Shown here in pieces: positions 1-9,860 of a stretch of DNA of 64,000 nt. The notes below the pieces were generated by a model. The model searched no databases. It was not told the origin of the DNA and was given only the letters and a program-made list of their open reading frames with translations. Numbering within the stretch: position 1 is the stretch's first letter; each line of letters begins with the position of its first letter. Where the stretch lies: the NCBI RefSeq assembly GCF_000016065.1, contig NC_009092.1, forward strand, positions 248,001-312,000. The letters run 5' to 3'. Both the position numbers and the translations under genes were made by a program. The stretch is from Shewanella loihica PV-4. Its GTDB lineage: Bacteria; Pseudomonadota; Gammaproteobacteria; Enterobacterales; Shewanellaceae.

Positions 1-2001
1 CTGCGTCATGACGATGCCTATACGGCCGGTAACGTCGGCGGCAAGCGTCCGGATCGCGCCGTGACCGTCTATACCCAGCGCTGTAAAGAAGCCTATAAGC
101 AGGTGCCCGTGGTGATCGGCGGTATTGAGGCCAGCCTGCGCCGCATCGCCCACTATGACTATTGGTCAGATAAGGTGCGCCGCTCGGTGATCTTGGACGC
201 CAAGGCCGATATCTTGGTTTACGGTAATGCCGAGCGCCCGCTGGTGGAGCTGTCCCATCGTCTCGCCGCCGGTGAGAGCGTCGGTGACATCCATGATGTG
301 CGCGGCACTACGGTGATCCGTAAAGAGCCCCTGTATGGCTGGAAGGGGATGGACTCGCGCAAGCTGGATCAGCTGCACAAGATAGACCCTGTTCCTAACC
401 CCTATGGCGCCGACGATGTGGGCTGTCAGAATCTCTCTGGCCCAAGCGACGTCAAGGTATTCGATAATGACGCGCCTAAGCCTATTTCGGTGCAGCCGCC
501 ACGACCTAAGCCTTGGGAGAAGACCTATGTCTTGCTGCCAAGCTATGAGAAGGTCGCCGGCGACAAGTATCTCTATGCCCACGCCTCGCGCATTTTGCAC
601 CAGGAGCAGAACCCAGGCTGTGCCCGCGCCCTGTTCCAGCCCCACGGCGAGCGTGCCATCTGGGTCAATCCACCGGCCTGGCCGCTCAATACCGACGAGA
701 TGGATGGGGTGTTCGACCTGGCCTACAAGCGTGTGCCGCATCCCGTCTATGGCAAGGAGAAGATCCCCGCCTATGACATGATCAAGACCTCGATCAACAT
801 CATGCGTGGCTGCTTCGGCGGCTGCTCCTTCTGCTCTATTACCGAGCACGAGGGCCGCATCATCCAGAGCCGCTCGCAGGACTCGATCATCAAAGAGATC
901 AAGGACATTCAAGACAAGGTGCCAGGATTCACCGGGGTGATCTCAGATCTCGGTGGCCCGACGGCCAACATGTATCGCCTGGGCTGTACCTCGGTGAAGG
1001 CCGAGAGTACCTGTCGCCGACTCTCCTGTGTGTTCCCCTCAATCTGTGGCCACCTGGATACCAACCACCAGGCGACAATCGATCTCTACCGCGCCGCTCG
1101 CGATGTGCCGGGCATCAAGAAGGTGCTTATCGCCTCAGGCGTGCGTTACGACCTGGCCACGGAAGACCCGCGCTATGTGAAGGAGCTGGCCAGTCACCAT
1201 GTGGGCGGTTACCTGAAGATCGCCCCCGAGCATACCGAAGAGGGCCCGCTGAACAAGATGATGAAGCCGGGCATGGGCACCTATGACAAGTTCAAGGAGC
1301 TGTTCGACAAGTATTCCGCCGAGGCGGGCAAGAAGCAGTATCTGATCCCTTATTTCATCTCGGCCCACCCGGGCACCACGGATGAGGATATGGTGAATCT
1401 GGCGCTCTGGCTCAAGGGGGAGAAGTTTAAGCTGGATCAGGTACAGAACTTCTATCCGTCACCTATGGCGAATGCCACGACAATTTATCATACCGAGCTG
1501 AACTCGCTGAAAAACGTCAAGCACAGCAGTGAGACTGTCGAGGTACCTAAGGGCGGCCGTCAGCGTAAGCTGCACAAGGCGCTGCTGCGTTATCACGATC
1601 CGGCCGGTTGGCCGATGATCCGCGAAGCCCTGATTAAGATGGGTAAGGAACACCTTATCGGTGGCGGCGCTAACTGCCTGGTGCCGGCGGAAACCCGCCA
1701 GGAGCGCCAGGGCTATCGTGCCAAGACAGCTAACACACCTGCGGGTAAGAAGGCGGTGACCCGTTTCAGCGCCAACCAGTTCGATGAGCGTAAGGGCAAT
1801 GGCCAAGGTAATGCTCAAGGTAAGAGCCAAGGCAAGGGCAAGTCTCAGGGACAGGCGGCAGGTAAGGGCGTTTCTGGCAAGGGAAGCACGGGCAAGGGAA
1901 GCGCGGGCAAATCAAGTGCAGGCAAGGCTGGCTCAAGAGGTAAGCCTGGCAAGCGTCCGGTGAAGAACGCCTGGGGCACTACGCCTAAGCATCAACGCTA
2001 A
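1..2001 (+). CDS. ygiQ: YgiQ family radical SAM protein (5' end outside window)
   Basis: The reading frame is open from base 1, so the start lies upstream; the visible part is 667 codons. A radical-SAM cysteine cluster is seen as CFGGCSFC (CxxxCxxC) near codon 280 of the visible part, after an N-terminal region containing the YgiQ-like HDDAYTAG and KRPDRA segments. YgiQ proteins are conserved radical SAM enzymes of unsettled function. The last roughly 70 residues are a low-complexity Gly/Lys/Gln/Ser tail (repeated GKG, SGKG, QGK) that is probably disordered and very basic. An intrinsic terminator follows. Family assignment is firm; substrate unknown. Confidence 0.93.
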   Translation: MRHDDAYTAGNVGGKRPDRAVTVYTQRCKEAYKQVPVVIGGIEASLRRIAHYDYWSDKVRRSVILDAKADILVYGNAERPLVELSHRLAAGESVGDIHDVRGTTVIRKEPLYGWKGMDSRKLDQLHKIDPVPNPYGADDVGCQNLSGPSDVKVFDNDAPKPISVQPPRPKPWEKTYVLLPSYEKVAGDKYLYAHASRILHQEQNPGCARALFQPHGERAIWVNPPAWPLNTDEMDGVFDLAYKRVPHPVYGKEKIPAYDMIKTSINIMRGCFGGCSFCSITEHEGRIIQSRSQDSIIKEIKDIQDKVPGFTGVISDLGGPTANMYRLGCTSVKAESTCRRLSCVFPSICGHLDTNHQATIDLYRAARDVPGIKKVLIASGVRYDLATEDPRYVKELASHHVGGYLKIAPEHTEEGPLNKMMKPGMGTYDKFKELFDKYSAEAGKKQYLIPYFISAHPGTTDEDMVNLALWLKGEKFKLDQVQNFYPSPMANATTIYHTELNSLKNVKHSSETVEVPKGGRQRKLHKALLRYHDPAGWPMIREALIKMGKEHLIGGGANCLVPAETRQERQGYRAKTANTPAGKKAVTRFSANQFDERKGNGQGNAQGKSQGKGKSQGQAAGKGVSGKGSTGKGSAGKSSAGKAGSRGKPGKRPVKNAWGTTPKHQR

Positions 2002-2023
2002 AGCATCGCTGGTCAAAACGATG

Positions 2024-2057
2024 AAAAAAGGGGAGTATCTAACCACTTCCCTTTTTT
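2024..2057 (+). terminator. Rho-independent terminator after ygiQ
   Basis: An A-rich arm AAAAAAGGGGAGT pairs with ACTTCCCTTTTTT (one mismatch) 23 bases after the ygiQ stop codon and ends in a T run. Confidence 0.8.
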
Positions 2058-2075
2058 ATTGCACAGGAGCTTCCA

Positions 2076-2435
2076 ATGAGTGACTCACATCGCGGCCAAA
2101 ATGGTGAGGCTGGAGTCGATGGTTACAGCGACGAGGGCTTTTGGCACAAGGTTAAGCAGTTTGCCAAGCTGGCCGGGCGCGAGGTGATCGACAATGCCCT
2201 GTGCCTCTACTATGCGGCGCAAAGGCCGGACACGCCCAAGTGGGCCAAGACGGTGATCTTCGGCGCCCTGGCTTATTTCATCACGCCGCTGGACGCCATA
2301 CCGGATCTCACTCCTGTGGTGGGATTCTCAGACGATCTCGGCGCCCTGGCCGCGGCGCTGGCCATGGTCTGCATGTATATCGATGACAGCGTGAAGCGTC
2401 AGGCGGCCGAGAAGCGCTCGGCTTGGTTCGACTGA
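2076..2435 (+). CDS. YkvA family (DUF1232) small membrane protein
   Basis: 119-residue protein. The segment VIFGALAYFITPLDAIPDL around residues 65-85 is the signature of the DUF1232/YkvA family, followed by a second hydrophobic stretch GALAAALAMVCMYI. Members are small membrane-associated proteins without an established function. The ATG is preceded by ACAGGAG at good spacing. It is convergent with the next gene, with only 13 bases between them. The ygiQ terminator ends about 19 bases upstream of the ATG, so it is likely transcribed on its own. Confidence 0.85.
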   Translation: MSDSHRGQNGEAGVDGYSDEGFWHKVKQFAKLAGREVIDNALCLYYAAQRPDTPKWAKTVIFGALAYFITPLDAIPDLTPVVGFSDDLGALAAALAMVCMYIDDSVKRQAAEKRSAWFD

Positions 2436-2448
2436 TGCCTCGATTGCA

Positions 2449-3399
2449 TTAGCCCGCCAGTCGTTCCAGAATCAGCCAGTCATCTAGGCTGAGTGCCTTG
2501 GCGCCGCCAAAGCTCAGGGAGATGAGATTCGCCGCCACCAGCTGCTCGCCGCTCAGATCCTGACTCTCCCAGGAGAGGCTCGGGGCGGCAATGGCATCAC
2601 TTATCACCTCACACTCGAAGCCTGCCTTGACGGCGCTGCGACACAGAGTCTGCACACAGGCCTGGGCCATGGCGCCGACGACCACTAGTTTGTCTATGCC
2701 CATCTCGATCAATGTCTGAGACAGAGCTGTGTCGATGAAGCTGTCCACATAATGCTTGATGATGACAGGCTCATTGCCCTTGGGCGCGACCATGTCGGCG
2801 ATCTCCACACCCTGGGTGCCTGCCTGGAAGAAGCTCGCCTCGGGATCCTTGAAGATGTGCTGCACATGGATCACCGGCAGTTGATTGCTGCGAAAATGAT
2901 GTAGCAGCTTGGCCGCGTTGGCCGCCGCGGCCTCACAGTTATCCAGTGCGAAGCGGCCACCCTTAAAATAGTCGTTTTGCAGATCTACCAGCACCAGGGC
3001 GCTGCGCATCCGTGGCGCCAGGGGCTCGCTCAGCTGGGTCAGCACGCTAAAATCATCCTCTTCTAGATACCAGTGGCCGTCGTCGGCCAGGGTCCACAAC
3101 TCCTTACTGATAAACCCGCTGGCGATGTTCATGCGCCAGTTGGCTGAGAGGATTGCCTGACTGTCGCTGAGCACCTTGATCTCTACATTGCGATAGACCA
3201 GCTCACCGGGATTCTGCTGGGCGAAGCCGAGCCAGAACTGGCTAATGGCTTCAACGCCATCGAAACGGCCGAAGGGAGAGACCTGCATCTGTGCCTCTGG
3301 CAGATAGCGGGCGATGCAGTCGGCAAAGGCCTGACGGTTGAAATCGGCAATCCAGGCTTGGCTGGCTTGCATGACGGCTTGGCGGATAGATTGACTCAT
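2449..3399 (-). CDS. SnoaL-like domain fused to isochorismatase-like cysteine hydrolase
   Basis: 316 residues in two domains. Residues 1 to about 125 look like an NTF2/SnoaL fold (YRNVEIKVLSDSQAILSANW and a WYLEEDDF end). Residues 131-316 are an isochorismatase-like hydrolase with the expected Asp-Lys-Cys triad: D139 in VDLQNDYF, K215 in IIKHYVDSF and C248 in AQACVQT. Such hydrolases cleave amides, vinyl ethers or related bonds; the substrate cannot be read from sequence. GAGGAG precedes the ATG. It is divergent from a LysR gene, which is therefore a likely regulator. Most relatives lack the N-terminal domain, so the fusion is notable. Confidence 0.85.
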   Translation of the reverse strand: MSQSIRQAVMQASQAWIADFNRQAFADCIARYLPEAQMQVSPFGRFDGVEAISQFWLGFAQQNPGELVYRNVEIKVLSDSQAILSANWRMNIASGFISKELWTLADDGHWYLEEDDFSVLTQLSEPLAPRMRSALVLVDLQNDYFKGGRFALDNCEAAAANAAKLLHHFRSNQLPVIHVQHIFKDPEASFFQAGTQGVEIADMVAPKGNEPVIIKHYVDSFIDTALSQTLIEMGIDKLVVVGAMAQACVQTLCRSAVKAGFECEVISDAIAAPSLSWESQDLSGEQLVAANLISLSFGGAKALSLDDWLILERLAG

Positions 3400-3436
3400 G
3401 TTGGCTCCTCGTAAGCTACTCGAATTAGTCGTTGGA

Positions 3437-3455
3437 ACTAGTTATTAGGACTAGT
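3437..3455. promoter_or_regulatory. Paired ACTAGT palindromes in divergent LysR/hydrolase region
   Basis: Two ACTAGT hexamers (3437-3442 and 3450-3455), 13 bp centre to centre, lie between the divergent hydrolase and LysR genes. The spacing (a little over one helical turn) suits a LysR-type tetramer site, but this is only a candidate operator. Confidence 0.3.
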
Positions 3456-3525
3456 CGCTTGAATCTGTTGAGGCGCCAGTCTATTGTTATTTCTTATTGT
3501 GATATTTAGGTCTTGATTGATAAGA

Positions 3526-4434
3526 ATGTTCAGAAAAAACGAACAAAAGCGGCTGGCATATCAGATGTTGGTATTCGACGAGGTGGTCAATCAGGGCTCC
3601 TTCACCGCCGCGGCCGAGGCGCTCGGTCATACCAAGTCGGCGGTGAGCCAGTATGTGAGCCAGCTGGAGCAAGATCTCGGCGTCAAGCTGCTGACCCGCA
3701 GTACCCGCCAGCTGCATCTCACCACTCAAGGGGAGGCGATGGCTCAGCGCAGCCGTCAGCTGTGGCGCCTGCTGACCGAAACCCTGGAGGCGGCCCATGA
3801 CCAGCAGGCGGTGCCCGGTGGGCGCATGGCGATCACCGCGCCCCTGGCCTTCGAGGCGCCGCTGCTCACCCCCATCATTGCCGAACTCTGTGGCGAGTTT
3901 CCGCAGCTGCTGCCAGAGATGCACTATGACGATGCCCGGCTGGATATCTTGCAGCACAACCTGGACATGGCGATCTCCGTCGGGCCGCAGAAAGACAGCG
4001 GCTATCATGCGATTCCTATCGGCCGACTCGACAGCGTCCTGGTGGCCGCCCCTAGCTATATCAACCGCAGCGCCGCCATTACGGCGGAGAGTCTGCGGGG
4101 TCACAGCCTGATAGTCCTGCCCTGGCAGCGACCTCTGGTGCTGCAAGGCCCTAGCGGTCTGGCCTTCGAGGCGGCTAAGGAGATCAAGGTCAACACCTCC
4201 ATCAGCGCTATCAACAGCGCCATTGCAGGTGTCGGCATTGCCCTGGTGCCCTCAATCTTTATCGAGACTGAGCTTGCCGAGGGCAAGCTGCAGCGGGTGC
4301 TACCCGAGCACAGCGGCCCGTCGCGAGAGGTGTTTGCCATTCACGCCTACCAGCAACAGTTACCCCTGGCGTTGCGTTTAGTAGTGGAGAGGTTGAAAGA
4401 GGCCTTCAGGCAGAAGGCCCCGGTAAGCGGCTGA
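3526..4434 (+). CDS. LysR family transcriptional regulator
   Basis: About 302 residues. The N-terminal winged helix-turn-helix is clear (LVFDEVVNQGSFTAAAEALG, then TKSAVSQYVSQLEQDLGVKLL), followed by an effector-binding domain from about residue 90. I chose the ATG at 3526 because it is the first ATG in frame; a TTG at 3517 has a better-placed AGG and cannot be excluded. It is divergent from the isochorismatase-like hydrolase gene, the usual LysR target arrangement. The inducer is unknown. Confidence 0.9.
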   Translation: MFRKNEQKRLAYQMLVFDEVVNQGSFTAAAEALGHTKSAVSQYVSQLEQDLGVKLLTRSTRQLHLTTQGEAMAQRSRQLWRLLTETLEAAHDQQAVPGGRMAITAPLAFEAPLLTPIIAELCGEFPQLLPEMHYDDARLDILQHNLDMAISVGPQKDSGYHAIPIGRLDSVLVAAPSYINRSAAITAESLRGHSLIVLPWQRPLVLQGPSGLAFEAAKEIKVNTSISAINSAIAGVGIALVPSIFIETELAEGKLQRVLPEHSGPSREVFAIHAYQQQLPLALRLVVERLKEAFRQKAPVSG

Positions 4435-4444
4435 GCCTTGTGCC

Positions 4445-6346
4445 TCAATCGAGTTTGAACTGTCCCACTATCTGTTCCAGCTGCTGATTGGCGGTGGCCA
4501 GATTAACGGTTTCGTTGCGGCTCGACTCGCCGCTGCGAGCCAGTTCGTTGGCCATGTCGCAGATGGCGCTCATGTTGCGGGTGATCTCGGCCGAGACAGA
4601 GCTTTGCTCTTCGGCGGCGGTGGCGATCTGGGTGTTCAGGTCGTTGATCTGATTAACCGAACTGCCGATGGCGTCGAGATCCGTGGCGACCCTCTCAGTG
4701 GTGCTGGCGGTTTCCAGACAGGTCTGCTTGGTGACCTCCATCGAGTGGATCGCGCTGTTAGAGGCGTCTCTGAGATTGCTTAGTGTCTCCTCAATTTCCG
4801 CCGTGCTGTCCTGGGTGCGCGCGGCAAGGGCCCGCACCTCGTCGGCCACCACGGCAAATCCCCGTCCCTGCTCGCCGGCTCGAGCGGCCTCGATGGCGGC
4901 GTTGAGGGCCAGTAGGTTGGTTTGGTCGGCGATGTCACCAATCACCTTGAGCACCTGGGTGATATTGATGGTGTCACGATCGATCTGACCTATCTTGTCG
5001 GCGGTATGTTCCACCTCCCTAACTAGGCGGTTGACCGTCTCTGTGGCCTGAGCCACTACCTGCTTCGATGCCAGCGCCTGTTCGTTGGTGAGTTGGGTAA
5101 AGGAGGCGGTCTCGCTGCCATTTTGGGCGACGTCGTTGGCGGTGGCGCTCATCTCTTCCACCGCGGCGACTATCTGCTCTGTCTCTTTGGTGTGAGCCGA
5201 CAGGATATGGCGATTGGTCTCTGTCTCCCCATTGAGTCGCTCGACACTGCCTGAGATATGGGCCGAGGCTTGCAGCACCTCGCGCATCATGGCCTGCAGG
5301 TTGGCGATAAACTGATTGATCCCCATGGAGATCTGCCCCAGATCGTCCTCGCAATGTATCTCGAGTCGTTTGGTGAGATCGCCGTTGCCCTTAGACAGTT
5401 CGGTAACCATGGCCTTGAGCGACAAGATAGGGCGATAGAGGAGGTACAGGACCCCAAGCAAGATGCTGATGGCGCACAGCAACATGATGGCGGAAGAGAC
5501 GAGGGCGCTGGTAAGGGCCTGGTCGACCACGGCGTAGGCGTTCGACTTGTCCAGGCCGATGAAGAGGAACCACTGCTTGCCATTAACCAGGGGGATGGCT
5601 TTCGAGAAGCCCAGCTTATCGACGCCGTCGATGCGATATTCCTGCATCACCTCGTCGCTACCGATGATTTTCTGCTGCACCTGAGGTAGGCCGAAGTCGC
5701 TGAAGCGGCTGCCACTGACCAGGGTGGGGGATTCTGACGCCAATACCTTGCCGGTTTGATCTGTGATGAGGGCGACCGCCCCAGGATAATCTATGGCACT
5801 GACAACATCATGAAGATAGGTGAGTTCTATATCACCCAGCACCACGCCGTCGCCCAGGTTCTTCAGGATGGAGATCACCTTGTGGCCCGAACCGTCGTCT
5901 ATGTAGATGTCGGTGACGTCCAGCTGAGTTGTGGCCTTACCCTGCTGATACCAGGGGCGGGTTCTGGGATCGTACTTGCCGGGGATCGCCTTGCCGTTTA
6001 GCCACTTGTCGCCGGTTTCGGTGGAGTAGGCGCTGCCGTCATCGAAGCCGAAATAGATGCGGGCGACCCCGGAGAGATCTGTGGCGAGACGCGCGGTGTT
6101 GACATAGTTGTCCTGGTAACTCCCCAAACGGTAGTGGCGGGCCAGTTCATCCATTGCCTGGGCCTTGGCGCCAAACCAGGTGGCAACCTTGGCCGACTCG
6201 TTACGGGTGACGCCGGTGAGTTTGTCGTTAACCCTGGCGATGGTGGCCTCTTTAATCTGGACGTAGGAGAGCCAGTTCGAGATCAACAGGCAGAGGGCGA
6301 CTAAGGTGACCATAGAGGCCACGAGTGATTTCTTGAATCCCATCAA
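4445..6346 (-). CDS. Methyl-accepting chemotaxis protein with dCache sensor
   Basis: 633-residue inner-membrane chemoreceptor. TM1 lies near residues 8-30. A periplasmic dCache domain runs to about residue 275 and contains [13 protein letters not shown] and a following VTDIYIDD, the kind of pocket seen in dCache sensors for amino acids and other small ligands. TM2 is near 280-305, then HAMP. The signalling tip is [20 protein letters not shown]. The protein ends in a typical cytoplasmic coiled coil without a CheR-binding pentapeptide. It is convergent with the LysR gene (10-bp gap). The ligand is unknown. Upstream, in the same direction, lies a porin gene. Confidence 0.93.
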   Translation of the reverse strand: MMGFKKSLVASMVTLVALCLLISNWLSYVQIKEATIARVNDKLTGVTRNESAKVATWFGAKAQAMDELARHYRLGSYQDNYVNTARLATDLSGVARIYFGFDDGSAYSTETGDKWLNGKAIPGKYDPRTRPWYQQGKATTQLDVTDIYIDDGSGHKVISILKNLGDGVVLGDIELTYLHDVVSAIDYPGAVALITDQTGKVLASESPTLVSGSRFSDFGLPQVQQKIIGSDEVMQEYRIDGVDKLGFSKAIPLVNGKQWFLFIGLDKSNAYAVVDQALTSALVSSAIMLLCAISILLGVLYLLYRPILSLKAMVTELSKGNGDLTKRLEIHCEDDLGQISMGINQFIANLQAMMREVLQASAHISGSVERLNGETETNRHILSAHTKETEQIVAAVEEMSATANDVAQNGSETASFTQLTNEQALASKQVVAQATETVNRLVREVEHTADKIGQIDRDTINITQVLKVIGDIADQTNLLALNAAIEAARAGEQGRGFAVVADEVRALAARTQDSTAEIEETLSNLRDASNSAIHSMEVTKQTCLETASTTERVATDLDAIGSSVNQINDLNTQIATAAEEQSSVSAEITRNMSAICDMANELARSGESSRNETVNLATANQQLEQIVGQFKLD

Positions 6347-6418
6347 TTACTAACTCCATGAGGTGTGGAATAGAAGAGGCCAGAGATGGCCTCTTCTGGA
6401 GGGAGCCTGGTCGGGAGG

Positions 6419-7507
6419 TTAGCCTTTCCAGTTTAAGTTGAAGTCATAGCGGAAGCCGACGGTAACGGCGCGATCGTCGTTTAGGTTGTCGTAGTTCTTA
6501 TCCAGGTACTCAAGGTGTACGCGCACGTTGGCCAGCGGGTTCCATTCCAGCGTGGTGTTGAAACCGTCATAGTCCATAGAGCTGATATCCTCGATACCGT
6601 CTTTAAACTGGAAGTAGCCCAGCTTGATCTTGTACTCGTTGCTCAGTGGATAGGCTAGGGCGGTATCTAAGGTGCTGCCGCTGCGATCGCCATGTTGCAC
6701 CTGATTATCGAAGTTGTATTGCTTGTCCTGGTAGCTCGCCGCCAGGTAGAGGCCGTTATCGAAGGTATAGGCCACCACACCGCCCAGAGTCTGGTTGTCG
6801 CCGTTTACCTGGCCGTTCTCCAAACTGTCTTGAGTGACATAGCCCAGACCCAAATGCAGGGCTCCGACATCGTAACCTACGCCTATGTTGACGAAATCCG
6901 CGCCTGTGTCGCCCTTATCGCCGTCAAACTGGGCGCCGGCCATCCAGGTGAAGCCGCCAGTGACCAGCTTGTAGGTCACGAAGTTGTCGACGAAGAAGGG
7001 ACTTTCATGGTCGTAGGCGTAAGGGCTGTTGCCGTGGTTGAAGATATCCACGTATTCGGCGATCAGGCTGTATTGGGCCGGACGTTGTTTACCTATGCCC
7101 ACCTGGCCGTAGGGGGATGCGATGGCCACATAGGCCTGTCTCGCCTTGCCGAAGTTACCAGAGTTGGCGATATCGACACTCCATTCACCCTGGGCGATGG
7201 CGCGCCAGCCGTCGGCAAACTCAGTGCTGGCCTTGATGCCGACGCGAGAGAGGGCGTCTCTCACATCCCAGGTTTCATCAGTGCTGTCGTCGAGGTAGCT
7301 GAGTGTCGGACGGATAGAGCCGTACAGGCTGACTTCGCTATTCTTGAACTGTGACGGCGCGGCTTGGGCTTCTAGTTGGGCGATGCGCTGGTTGAGTGCC
7401 TCGACCTGTTCACTCAAGGGCTGCTCGGCGGCATAACCCTGAGTCGAAGCGAGTGCCATTGCGGCGGCGATCATTGAGGTGCGAAAAATAATCTTATGGT
7501 TTTTCAT
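6419..7507 (-). CDS. Outer-membrane porin with N-terminal coiled coil
   Basis: 362 residues. A signal peptide ends near the GYAAEQ segment. A short heptad stretch, LSEQVEALNQRIAQLEAQ, could trimerise or contact peptidoglycan. The rest is a 16-strand-type beta barrel with alternating aromatic residues, ending in GFRYDFNLNW. This is the general Gram-negative porin class found in several copies in Shewanella. Located downstream of the molybdoenzyme operon and upstream of the chemoreceptor; about 140 bases separate it from the cytochrome b gene, so it may be transcribed alone. Substrate specificity cannot be judged. Confidence 0.85.
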   Translation of the reverse strand: MKNHKIIFRTSMIAAAMALASTQGYAAEQPLSEQVEALNQRIAQLEAQAAPSQFKNSEVSLYGSIRPTLSYLDDSTDETWDVRDALSRVGIKASTEFADGWRAIAQGEWSVDIANSGNFGKARQAYVAIASPYGQVGIGKQRPAQYSLIAEYVDIFNHGNSPYAYDHESPFFVDNFVTYKLVTGGFTWMAGAQFDGDKGDTGADFVNIGVGYDVGALHLGLGYVTQDSLENGQVNGDNQTLGGVVAYTFDNGLYLAASYQDKQYNFDNQVQHGDRSGSTLDTALAYPLSNEYKIKLGYFQFKDGIEDISSMDYDGFNTTLEWNPLANVRVHLEYLDKNYDNLNDDRAVTVGFRYDFNLNWKG

Positions 7508-7611
7508 GGCTTTCTGCCTTCAATTGGTTTTCTTAGGCATGCGAGTCTCCCTCCTGCCATCTTGTCGATGGAGGATAGGGGCGCCGCAGGCGTTTAAAAA
7601 AGGGAGTTAAT

Positions 7612-7636
7612 AGGCCCATGACATCTGCCATGGGCC
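7612..7636 (-). terminator. Hairpin after the molybdoenzyme operon
   Basis: GGCCCATG pairs with CATGGGCC across an 8-base loop just past the cytochrome b stop codon; on the minus strand a T-rich stretch follows about 14 bases later, so termination strength is uncertain. Confidence 0.5.
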
Positions 7637-7645
7637 GGGTTTTGG

Positions 7646-8626
7646 TTAAACCTTGCCAGCCTTCTTCAGGTCGGCGAACCAGAGGTTGTGATGCTGTTTG
7701 GCCCAGTTTTCGTCACAGTAGCCAGAGGTCATGTTTGACATGCCGCCTTCGGACATCACGGTCGCCATGAAGATATGCACCACAGAGAAGGCGCTGATGA
7801 TGACGGTTGAGGCAATATGCAATACCAGCATCAGATTGGCCGTGTTCTTGGTGACGCCATAGGTCTCGGGGAACATCATCGCCAGGCCAGAGACCACCAT
7901 GACACCGCCGAACAGGGCGAATACCCAGAACCACAGCTTCTCACCCGCGTTGGCAAAGCCCGCATCGGGATGCTGTTTCTTGCCGAAGTTGATGTAGCCG
8001 CCCAGTACGGCAAACCATTTCAGGTCATAGCTTGCGGGGAACTGCTTAGGCGCCCACATCAGTACCATCAGCACATAGCCGAGGATGAAGGGGAAGGCCA
8101 TCAACTCATGTAGGCTGCTGGATAGGCCCACCAGGGCCGACCAGGAACCCGCGTTCATGCCAGGCTCGAAGTAGAAGCGGCCGCCGCCGAGCACCAGGCC
8201 GGTGAGGATCAGCAGGATGCAAGGGATGGCACCCAGCCAGTGCACACTGACGCTAAGGCCTGACCAACGCTTGATCAGCTTACCCGAGAAGCCATGGTCC
8301 AGTTTAGAGACGCCGTTCACCACCACGAATAGGATGAAGAGGGCGGTTACGCCAAACAAGCTGGCAAACAGGGCGAAGGCGATGGTATCGGTCGCGCCCA
8401 GGTAGCCCAGCAGCGACTCGTCGGCTTGCTGTGGAATCGACGCTGGCATCAGCAGCTCAGGCTGAGTCGGTAGGCCACGGATCTCAGGAATATCACCAGA
8501 GATGGCGTGCTCCTGAATGGTTTGCCACTGCTGCGGCTGCAGGGTGGCGGTCTCTTCGGCCAGTGCATAACTGGATGCAAACAGACCGAGCACAATAAGG
8601 CTTAACCATCTTATTGCTTTACTCAT
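7646..8626 (-). CDS. Formate dehydrogenase gamma-like cytochrome b (FdhC/FdnI type)
   Basis: 326 residues. The N-terminus begins with an export signal-like helix and a periplasmic stretch. Four membrane helices follow, approximately residues 82-105, 130-150, 178-195 and 230-290 (the last two helices). Candidate haem-ligand histidines sit in VHWLG, LHELMA, VLHIAS and VVHIF. Such subunits carry two b haems and exchange electrons between the membrane quinone pool and a periplasmic molybdoenzyme through a ferredoxin subunit. It is the last gene of a four-gene operon whose catalytic subunit is DMSO-reductase-like rather than a formate dehydrogenase, so the name describes the fold and not the substrate. 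Confidence 0.88.
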   Translation of the reverse strand: MSKAIRWLSLIVLGLFASSYALAEETATLQPQQWQTIQEHAISGDIPEIRGLPTQPELLMPASIPQQADESLLGYLGATDTIAFALFASLFGVTALFILFVVVNGVSKLDHGFSGKLIKRWSGLSVSVHWLGAIPCILLILTGLVLGGGRFYFEPGMNAGSWSALVGLSSSLHELMAFPFILGYVLMVLMWAPKQFPASYDLKWFAVLGGYINFGKKQHPDAGFANAGEKLWFWVFALFGGVMVVSGLAMMFPETYGVTKNTANLMLVLHIASTVIISAFSVVHIFMATVMSEGGMSNMTSGYCDENWAKQHHNLWFADLKKAGKV

Positions 8627-8690
8627 TGAAAACTCCTTGCGACATCGCTGGTCGCGTTGGAATCTGCCTGTCGCCAGGCAGACTCGTCGA

Positions 8691-9305
8691 TCATTCGGCG
8701 CCGTCTAGGCTGGGCGCCGCTTGAAGTTGTTGATTGATAAACTGCAGTAGCTCGTGAGCCAACAGCGGCCAGAAAGGCTGTTTCGCATGTTTGGCAATGC
8801 CCTCACAGAATGGAGTGATCCAACGCCCGAGATGGGTTTGGATAAACTCCGCCGCGAGTTCATTGAGCGCCTCGACATGTTCGCTGTTTTCCAGCGCTTG
8901 TTGCTCGGCGGCCATGGCGTGCAGGCAGTAAAGGAACTCGAGTTCGTTACCGATAAAGTCGGCCGGCTCGTTGAAGCTATCGTCGATGACCAGACCAATT
9001 TGTTGGTAGAACTCGGCCACCCTGACGGTTTCCTCGGTGAAGATCTGATGATTGCCACTGAGGTAAACCGATTCATAGGGGGCGACTAACAGCTTGTATG
9101 GCCCGATACACATGCGATTAAAATCAAACTCCAATTCGGATGCGTCGTCACTGAACTTGCGTGCCTCTATGAGTAGCGGGCTGTCTGGCGACTCCTGCTC
9201 CAGGTAGGCGATTAAGCCTGCGAGAGCCTGAGTATCCGAGGGCGCGAACATCATAGATTTGAAGGCATGGTAAGCCATTGCCGTTGGGCCATATTCTGCT
9301 GTCAT
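8691..9305 (-). CDS. TorD/DmsD-family molybdoenzyme chaperone
   Basis: 204-residue cytoplasmic all-helical protein. The conserved block FNRMCIGPYKLLVAPYESVYL (quoted in part: APYESVYL) around residues 60-80 and FIGNELEFLYCLHAMA near 113-128 are typical of TorD/DmsD/NarJ-type chaperones, which bind the Tat signal of a molybdoenzyme and assist cofactor insertion. Its start codon shares a base with the stop of the ferredoxin gene (TAATG), indicating translational coupling. The client is most likely the 737-residue catalytic subunit of the same operon. Confidence 0.85.
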   Translation of the reverse strand: MTAEYGPTAMAYHAFKSMMFAPSDTQALAGLIAYLEQESPDSPLLIEARKFSDDASELEFDFNRMCIGPYKLLVAPYESVYLSGNHQIFTEETVRVAEFYQQIGLVIDDSFNEPADFIGNELEFLYCLHAMAAEQQALENSEHVEALNELAAEFIQTHLGRWITPFCEGIAKHAKQPFWPLLAHELLQFINQQLQAAPSLDGAE

Positions 9306-9850
9306 TATGCGCGTTCCTTAATGATCACTAGGTTAGGTTTGGTGATGCAATCGCCATAGCCTATGCCTTGTTTGCTTGCCGATGGACGCTTGAGCACCTC
9401 TTGCAGATTGCCGACATCCAGGCACTCTACCGGGCAGCCACTCACACACGCGGGTTTCATGCCGCGGTCCAGCAGCTCCACACACATGTTGCACTTGTCT
9501 GCCTTGCCGTCGTCCTCGCGGATGCTGACGGCCGCGTAAGGACAGGCGCTGGCACACAGGCCACAACCGGTACACTTCTCACGGTCCAGCACCACGATAC
9601 CGTCATCGCGCACATGGTAGGCTTTCGCCGGGCAGACCATGAGACAAGCGGGGTTTTCGCAGTGCATGCATGAGTGGGACAACCAGACATCGATAGCGCC
9701 ATCGTCACGCTTCACTTCATAGCGATCGACTTTACGGAATCTATGGTTCTCGGGCAGTTCATTGTGGATCTGGCAGGCAACGGTACAGGCACCGCAACCG
9801 ACACAGTTCTCTTGTCTGAACACAAAGCCCACTTTCTTATTTAACGACAT
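9305..9850 (-). CDS. DmsB-like ferredoxin subunit with four [4Fe-4S] clusters
   Basis: 181 residues, no signal peptide, so it would be exported by hitch-hiking on the Tat signal of its partner. Sixteen cysteines fall in four groups: CVGCGACTVAC, CMHCENPACLMVC, CTGCGLCASAC and CNMC...CVSGC. This is the electron-transfer subunit that joins the molybdopterin subunit to the cytochrome b. It lies 10 bases downstream of the catalytic gene and overlaps the chaperone gene. Confidence 0.93.
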   Translation of the reverse strand: MSLNKKVGFVFRQENCVGCGACTVACQIHNELPENHRFRKVDRYEVKRDDGAIDVWLSHSCMHCENPACLMVCPAKAYHVRDDGIVVLDREKCTGCGLCASACPYAAVSIREDDGKADKCNMCVELLDRGMKPACVSGCPVECLDVGNLQEVLKRPSASKQGIGYGDCITKPNLVIIKERA

Positions 9851-9860
9851 CGTTTACTCC

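Noticed and set aside
166..912. Long minus-strand open frame inside ygiQ
   Set aside because: It mirrors the codon pattern of the ygiQ frame, shows no domain, and has no ribosome-binding site; GC-rich coding DNA often gives such antisense frames.
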